Assembly (NCBI RefSeq): GCF_000737195.2 | Contig: NZ_JALM01000004.1 | Coordinates: forward strand, 38,658 to 102,657 | Length of the DNA stretch: 64,000 nucleotides | From: Sciscionella sediminilitoris | GTDB taxonomy: Bacteria; Actinomycetota; Actinomycetes; Mycobacteriales; Pseudonocardiaceae | Direction: 5' to 3' | Shown here: piece after piece, positions 60,030 to 64,000 of the stretch | Position numbering within the stretch: the stretch's first letter is position 1 | Layout: every line of letters starts with the position of its first letter | Notes under the pieces: generated by a model | What the model saw: the letters and a program-made list of their open reading frames with translations, nothing else | Told to the model about the DNA's origin: nothing | The model's database searches: none | Program-made: the position numbers and the translations under genes

Positions 60030-61673
60030 TCAGTCGACCGTTTCGAAAAGGCCTTGGGTGTACTCGATTTCGGCCTGTTCCCGGGCCCGGTAGTGGATCT
60101 TCTTCCCGGTCGCGGTGCGCGGCAGCGAATCCACGAACCGGTAGGCGCGCGGGCGTTTGTAGTCGGCGAGCATCGGATGCGCGCGGCAGTGCCGGTCGCA
60201 CTCGGCCGCGGTGCAGTCCGCTCGGGCGCGCTCGATGTAGGCGACCACGCGGTTGCCCCATTTCGGATCGGGCACGGCGATCACGAGGCTGTCGGTGATC
60301 CCGGGATGCTCGTTGAGCGCCTCCTCCACCTGCACCGGGTGCACGTTCTCCCCACCGGAGACGATCATGTCGTCCTTGCGCCCCACGATGGTCAGGTATT
60401 CGTGCTCGTCCCAGGTGGCCAGGTCGCCGATGTAGAGCCAGCCATCGTGGAATTTCTCCGCCTGTTGCCCGGGATCCCCGGCGTAGGCGAAGCCGCACTT
60501 CGGGGAGCGCACGATCACCTCACCGACCTCCTGACCGTCCTTGGCCACGTGTTCCCCGGGCGCGGCGAACCGGTCCGGATGCACCCGCACCACGGCGACC
60601 TCGTCGTCGGTGCACGCCCGGCCTGCGCTTCCGGCGTGCTCCGGAAGATCCTCGGGACGCAGAAAGGTGTTCCAGAAAGCCTCGGTGGTCCCGTATCCGT
60701 TGAACACCCGCGCGCTGAGCACCTCCTGGTAGTGCAGGCAGGCCTCGCGTTCCAGAGGCGCGCCCATGGTGACCACACCGCGCAGGGTGGACAGATCGCG
60801 GGGCCGTTCGGTCTGCGCGGCGGCGAGCATCGCCAGGTTGGTCGGCGCACCGATGAGGAAGGTCAGCCCGGCCGAGGCCACCAGGTCGAGGCAGCGGCCC
60901 GGATCGAAGGCGCGCATCGGCAGCACGCTCGCCCCGGTGTAGAACGCCGGGTTCGGCCCGCCCGCGTAGAGCCCGCCCCGGTGGAACCACGGAGTCATGT
61001 TCAGCGTCCGGTCCCCGGGACCGAGCGGGAAATGCATGATCACATCGTGCGCGCTGAACAGTTCCACGAGGCTGGGCAGCGGAACCCCCTTGGGCATCCC
61101 GGTCGTGCCGGATGTGTAGAGCCGGGTGGTCTCGGTGTACACCGAGGCGGTGCCGGGCAGTGTTCCCGGCCGCGCGGCGAACAGCGCACCGAAAGCGGTG
61201 CTGCCCGGGGCGACCGGTTCGCCGACGGTGGCGACCAGTCCGGGCCGGTGCGTGCTGCGGTCGAGCGCCGCCCGCGCCTGCCCGGCGAGTTCCGCGTCGA
61301 ACAGAAAGGCCGCGGGGCGGCTCTGCTCCAGCACGAAGGCCGTTTCCCCTGGAGCGAGCCGGAAATTGACCGGGGAACCGATCGCCCCGCACGCCTGGGT
61401 GGCCAGATACAGCAGCGCGAAGGCCGAGGAGTTGTACAGCTGATAGACCACCACATCCCCCGGGCGCACCCCCGCTTCGGCGAGCCCGGTCGCGAGCAGC
61501 CGCACCTGTTCGCCGAGTTCCGCGTAGCTCAGGTTCGTCCCGGTCTCCGGATCGAGGACCGCGGGATTGTCCGGGAACCGGTGCGTATTGCGCCAGAAAC
61601 CGGCCAGGTAGGTGCATTCGCTCTCGAAATAGCGCCGATACTCCGTCGGATCGTATTCGCTCATCTCGATCAC
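60030..61673 (-). CDS. AMP-dependent acyl-CoA ligase
   Basis: 547 residues of the ANL superfamily: P-loop-like RLYTSGTTGMPKGVPLPS, VFNGYGTTEAFWNTFLRPED, YIGDLATWDEHEYLTIVGRK, then DDMIVSGGENVHPVQVEEAL, and the C-terminal SLPRTATGKKIHYR with the catalytic Lys. It activates a carboxylic acid to its CoA thioester by way of an acyl-AMP. GTG 61673 forms a GTGA overlap with the upstream gene; ATG 61664 is the alternative. It lies downstream of dehydrogenase, SDR and hydratase genes, a full set for CoA-linked degradation of one acid. Confidence 0.92.
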   Translation of the reverse strand: MIEMSEYDPTEYRRYFESECTYLAGFWRNTHRFPDNPAVLDPETGTNLSYAELGEQVRLLATGLAEAGVRPGDVVVYQLYNSSAFALLYLATQACGAIGSPVNFRLAPGETAFVLEQSRPAAFLFDAELAGQARAALDRSTHRPGLVATVGEPVAPGSTAFGALFAARPGTLPGTASVYTETTRLYTSGTTGMPKGVPLPSLVELFSAHDVIMHFPLGPGDRTLNMTPWFHRGGLYAGGPNPAFYTGASVLPMRAFDPGRCLDLVASAGLTFLIGAPTNLAMLAAAQTERPRDLSTLRGVVTMGAPLEREACLHYQEVLSARVFNGYGTTEAFWNTFLRPEDLPEHAGSAGRACTDDEVAVVRVHPDRFAAPGEHVAKDGQEVGEVIVRSPKCGFAYAGDPGQQAEKFHDGWLYIGDLATWDEHEYLTIVGRKDDMIVSGGENVHPVQVEEALNEHPGITDSLVIAVPDPKWGNRVVAYIERARADCTAAECDRHCRAHPMLADYKRPRAYRFVDSLPRTATGKKIHYRAREQAEIEYTQGLFETVD

Positions 61674-62467
61674 TTCGCCGAGGGGAATTCGGGTGGGCGT
61701 TTCTCTTCCAGTGCCGCGGCGCCCTCGAGCACGTCGGGGCCGAGGAAACCGAGCATCTCGTAGGCGGCCGACTGGTCGAAGATCGGCCCCTGCGCGCGCA
61801 GCCAGTTGTTCAGGGTGCGTTTGGTGAACCGGATCGCCTGCTGTGCCCCGGTTCCGAGGACTTCGGCGACCCGCAGCGCCTCGGGGAGCACCTGTTCGCG
61901 CGGCAGTGCCTTGGCCACCATACCGATCCGCTCCGCTTCCGCCCCGCTGATCATCTCGCCGGTCAGCAGGTAGTAGCGCGCCTTGGCCATGCCCGCGAGC
62001 AGCGGCCAGATGAGCGCGGCGTGATCTCCCGCGGCGACACCGAGTTTCACGTGCCCGTCCCCGATCCGCGCGTCCTCGGCGCAGATCGCGATATCGGCGA
62101 GCAGCGCGACCACGGTGCCCGCGCCCACCGCGACCCCGTTGATGGCCGAGACGATGGGCTTGGTGCAGTCGATCATGGAGTAGACCAGCGTGCTCATTTC
62201 CTCGAGCATGTGCGAGACGCGCGCGTGGTCCCCGGCCATCCGCCGCACCATGGACAGGTCACCGCCCGCGGAGAACGCCTTGCCCGCCCCGGTGACCACC
62301 GCGACCCGGGTCTCCGGATCCTGCGAGACATCCGTCCACACGCGGGCGAGTTCGCCGTGCATGACCTCATCGGCCGCGTTGTACTTCTCCGGGCGGTCCA
62401 GGGTGATCAGCAGGACACCGTTCGCCCTGCGTTCGAACCGCAGCTGTTCATAGTCGGAAAAATCCAC
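61670..62467 (-). CDS. Enoyl-CoA hydratase/isomerase family protein
   Basis: 265 residues: LLITLDRPEKYNAADEVMHG, VVTGAGKAFSAGGDLSMVRR, then VSAINGVAVGAGTVVALLAD, forming the crotonase oxyanion hole, and IGDGHVKLGVAAGDHAALIW, where the usual catalytic Glu positions are partly replaced (Gly, Asp). It may therefore be a hydratase, isomerase or another crotonase. The start is GTG 62467 with GAGGAGG 6 bp upstream; the longer frame is in the neighbouring SDR. Confidence 0.87.
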   Translation of the reverse strand: MDFSDYEQLRFERRANGVLLITLDRPEKYNAADEVMHGELARVWTDVSQDPETRVAVVTGAGKAFSAGGDLSMVRRMAGDHARVSHMLEEMSTLVYSMIDCTKPIVSAINGVAVGAGTVVALLADIAICAEDARIGDGHVKLGVAAGDHAALIWPLLAGMAKARYYLLTGEMISGAEAERIGMVAKALPREQVLPEALRVAEVLGTGAQQAIRFTKRTLNNWLRAQGPIFDQSAAYEMLGFLGPDVLEGAAALEEKRPPEFPSAK

Positions 62468-62478
62468 GGAACTCCTCC

Positions 62479-63219
62479 TCAGCACATGGTCAGGCCGCCG
62501 CTGACGCTCACGGTCTGACCGGTGATGTATCCGGCCTCGGCGGAAGCGAGGAACGCGACCGCATTGGCCAGGTCGGCCGGTTCGGCGAGCCTGCGCAGCG
62601 GGATCGCTTTGGTCAGCGCCTCGCGCAGCCGCTCGTTTCCCTCGGTCACCGCGTCGAACAGGGCAGTGTCGGTCGGCCCCGGCGAGACACAGTTGGCGGT
62701 GATCCCGTGGCGGGCCAGTTCCCGGGCGATGGTCTTGGTGAACGCGATGATCCCGCCCTTGGCCGCGGAGTACACCGCCTCGCCCGAGGATCCGACCCGC
62801 CCCGCGTCCGAGCCGATGTTGATCACGGTGCCGTGTCCCTGCCCGATCATGACGGGCAGCGCGGCATGGCAGGTGTTCAGCACACCGAACAGGTTGATCC
62901 GGATCGCCCGTTCCCAGTCCGCCGGATCCGATTCCACGAACGGCCCGGCCTTGTCCCAGCCCGCGTTGTTCACCAGCACATCGATACGCCCGTGTTCGGC
63001 ACTCGCCCGTTCGAGCAGCGCGGCGACCGAGTCCGGATCGGTGACATCGGCCCGGATCCCGAGCCCGCCGACCGCGGCGGCGCACGCCGTTGCCGAGGCC
63101 TCGTCCAGGTCGGCGGCGACCACCCGCGCCCCTTCCCCGGCGAACTTCTCCGCGATGGCCCGCCCGATCCCCCGGCCCGCTCCGGTGACGATCGCGACCT
63201 TGTCCGGCAGTCTTGGCAT
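62479..63219 (-). CDS. Short-chain dehydrogenase/reductase (3-hydroxyacyl-CoA or alicyclic type)
   Basis: 246 residues: MPRLPDKVAIVTGAGRGIGR, IDVLVNNAGWDKAGPFVESD, TVINIGSDAGRVGSSGEAVY, then SAAKGGIIAFTK (Ser, YxxxK) and the ending GYITGQTVSVSGGLTMC. The VNNAGWDKAGPF segment resembles 2-hydroxycyclohexanecarboxyl-CoA dehydrogenase (BadH)-type proteins. With ligase, hydratase and acyl-CoA dehydrogenase beside it, a beta-oxidation-like role on a hydroxyacyl-CoA is likely. GGAG precedes ATG 63219. Confidence 0.88.
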   Translation of the reverse strand: MPRLPDKVAIVTGAGRGIGRAIAEKFAGEGARVVAADLDEASATACAAAVGGLGIRADVTDPDSVAALLERASAEHGRIDVLVNNAGWDKAGPFVESDPADWERAIRINLFGVLNTCHAALPVMIGQGHGTVINIGSDAGRVGSSGEAVYSAAKGGIIAFTKTIARELARHGITANCVSPGPTDTALFDAVTEGNERLREALTKAIPLRRLAEPADLANAVAFLASAEAGYITGQTVSVSGGLTMC

Positions 63220-63255
63220 TCTCGCTCCTTTCTCGAAAACCCCGGAAATTCCCTG

Positions 63256-64000
63256 CTACGGCGCGAATTCCCGGCCGAGCAGTTGCCTGGCGATCACCAG
63301 CTTGGCCACCTGCGCCGTCCCGTCGCCGATCTCCAGCCCGATCACGTCCCGGAGCCGCTGCCCGAGCGGGGAGTCCTCGGAGTACGCCAGATGCCCGAAG
63401 GTCAGCAGGCACTGGTGGATGACCTCGGTGGCCAGTTTCGGCGCCCAGAACTTCGCCATCGCGGCCTCGCTTCCGTGTTCGAGCCCGGAATCCTTGCGCC
63501 ACAACGCCTCGTAGCACACGTGCCGGGCGCCGCGCAGATAGGTGGCGTGTTCGGCGAGCGGAAACGCGACGCCCTGGAAGCGACCGATCGGCCCGCCGAA
63601 GGCCTCGCGCTGGCGTACCCAGTACACGGTGTCGGTGAGCGATGCCTGTGCCGCGCCGAGGCAGGCGAGCCCGATGATGGCGCGGGAATAGTCGAATCCG
63701 CGCATCACCGAGGCGAATCCCTGTCCCTGCTCGCCGATCAGCCGGTCCTCGGTCACCGGGAGCCCGTCGAAGTGCAGCGCGGCCCGCCCGATGGCCCGGC
63801 CACCGAGGTCCGCGAAGACCGAGCGGGTCACGTACCGTTCGTCCAGGTCCACGTAGAAGGCGCTCACCCCGCGCGCCCCCGGTTCCCCGGTCCTGGCGAG
63901 CACGATTCCGGTGGACGCGTAGCTGCCCAGGGTGATCGAGGTCTTCTCGCCGTGCAGCCGCCAACCGCCCGGTTCCCGGACGGTTGGCGGCTGCACGGCG
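63256..64000 (-). CDS. Acyl-CoA dehydrogenase, C-terminal part (5' end outside window)
   Basis: About 248 residues are in the window. The middle beta domain (WRLHGEKTSITLGSYASTGI, then VLART) and the C-terminal helical domain (GPIGRFQGVAFPLAEHATYL; GHLAYSEDSPLGQRLRDVIG) identify the family. The region usually reading GGxG(Y/F) is LTFGHLAYSED, and the catalytic Glu is not obvious, as in several alicyclic acyl-CoA dehydrogenases. It is upstream of the SDR, hydratase and ligase genes. The N-terminal half lies beyond 64000. A 20-bp-arm inverted repeat is embedded in its 5' part. Confidence 0.85.
   Translation of the reverse strand, partial: AVQPPTVREPGGWRLHGEKTSITLGSYASTGIVLARTGEPGARGVSAFYVDLDERYVTRSVFADLGGRAIGRAALHFDGLPVTEDRLIGEQGQGFASVMRGFDYSRAIIGLACLGAAQASLTDTVYWVRQREAFGGPIGRFQGVAFPLAEHATYLRGARHVCYEALWRKDSGLEHGSEAAMAKFWAPKLATEVIHQCLLTFGHLAYSEDSPLGQRLRDVIGLEIGDGTAQVAKLVIARQLLGREFAP
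63948..64000. repeat. 20-bp perfect inverted repeat at the window edge
   Basis: CGCCGTGCAGCCGCCAACCG (63948-63967) and its exact reverse complement (63981-64000) flank a 13-bp spacer, inside the acyl-CoA dehydrogenase frame. The right arm ends at the last base shown, so the repeat could extend further only if base 64001 pairs with 63947. Confidence 0.8.

Overview
The window is about 64 kb of high-GC DNA with the gene style of a filamentous actinomycete. Supporting traits are LLM-family (F420/FMN) oxidoreductases, a PASTA-type kinase-like protein, a NlpC/P60 wall hydrolase with coiled coil, an actinobacterial terpene synthase, NarGHJI in one operon, frequent GTG/TTG starts, and many 4-bp stop/start overlaps. 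A Pseudonocardiales-type organism is my best guess, but I cannot fix the genus. There is no rRNA, complete tRNA, CRISPR array, insertion sequence or prophage that I can recognise. Almost everything is catabolic, transport or regulatory.

Layout. (1) 3-1648: the end of an arylsulfatase, an XRE/MmyB-type regulator and a divergent SnoaL-like protein. (2) 1662-8152: a beta-oxidation-type operon (thiolase, APH-family kinase, three acyl-CoA dehydrogenases) facing a TetR regulator; the kinase/dehydrogenase pair resembles ACAD10/11 and LvaA/LvaC of 4-hydroxyacyl-CoA metabolism. (3) 8177-18533: an LLM oxidoreductase, an aldehyde dehydrogenase and a GntR regulator facing an operon with a flavin reductase, a LuxA-like monooxygenase, a PcaD-like hydrolase, a PcaC-like decarboxylase and a PotABCD-type importer. 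(4) 18544-23383: MFS exporter, EamA transporter, GH3 beta-glycosidase. (5) 23607-30696: respiratory nitrate reductase narGHJI, probably leaderless, followed by a MarR regulator with a His/Glu-rich tail. (6) 30712-34956: a predicted membrane pseudokinase behind tandem coupled mini-ORFs, a terpene synthase behind five 14-bp direct repeats, and a NlpC/P60 hydrolase. (7) 34975-49875: a molybdenum hydroxylase cluster with an enamidase-like amidohydrolase, an SsuABC-type importer, a small membrane protein, an F420-type LLM oxidoreductase, a CoxG-type protein, a GntR regulator, an aldehyde dehydrogenase, a MoaF-like protein and a GMC oxidoreductase. (8) 49872-55752: a quinone oxidoreductase under a SoxR-type promoter, a YtcJ-like amidohydrolase, an MFS transporter, and another oxidoreductase facing a TetR regulator. 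(9) 55753-64000: an APC permease plus two SDRs facing an AraC regulator, then an acyl-CoA ligase, enoyl-CoA hydratase, SDR and acyl-CoA dehydrogenase (cut by the window edge).

How it may work together. Region 7 is the best candidate for an undescribed pathway. An imported N-heterocycle could be hydroxylated by the Mo enzyme, reduced by the LLM protein with F420H2, opened by the enamidase-like hydrolase and oxidised by the aldehyde dehydrogenase, with electrons from the Mo enzyme passed to the membrane through the CoxG-type protein. This order is inference. Region 9's AraC protein may also control region 8, because both intergenic regions hold the same pair of 19-bp half-sites spaced exactly 21 bp. 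Other distinctive signals are the mini-ORF leader of the pseudokinase, the 14-bp repeat array before the terpene synthase, and the SoxR box in a 19-bp promoter spacer.
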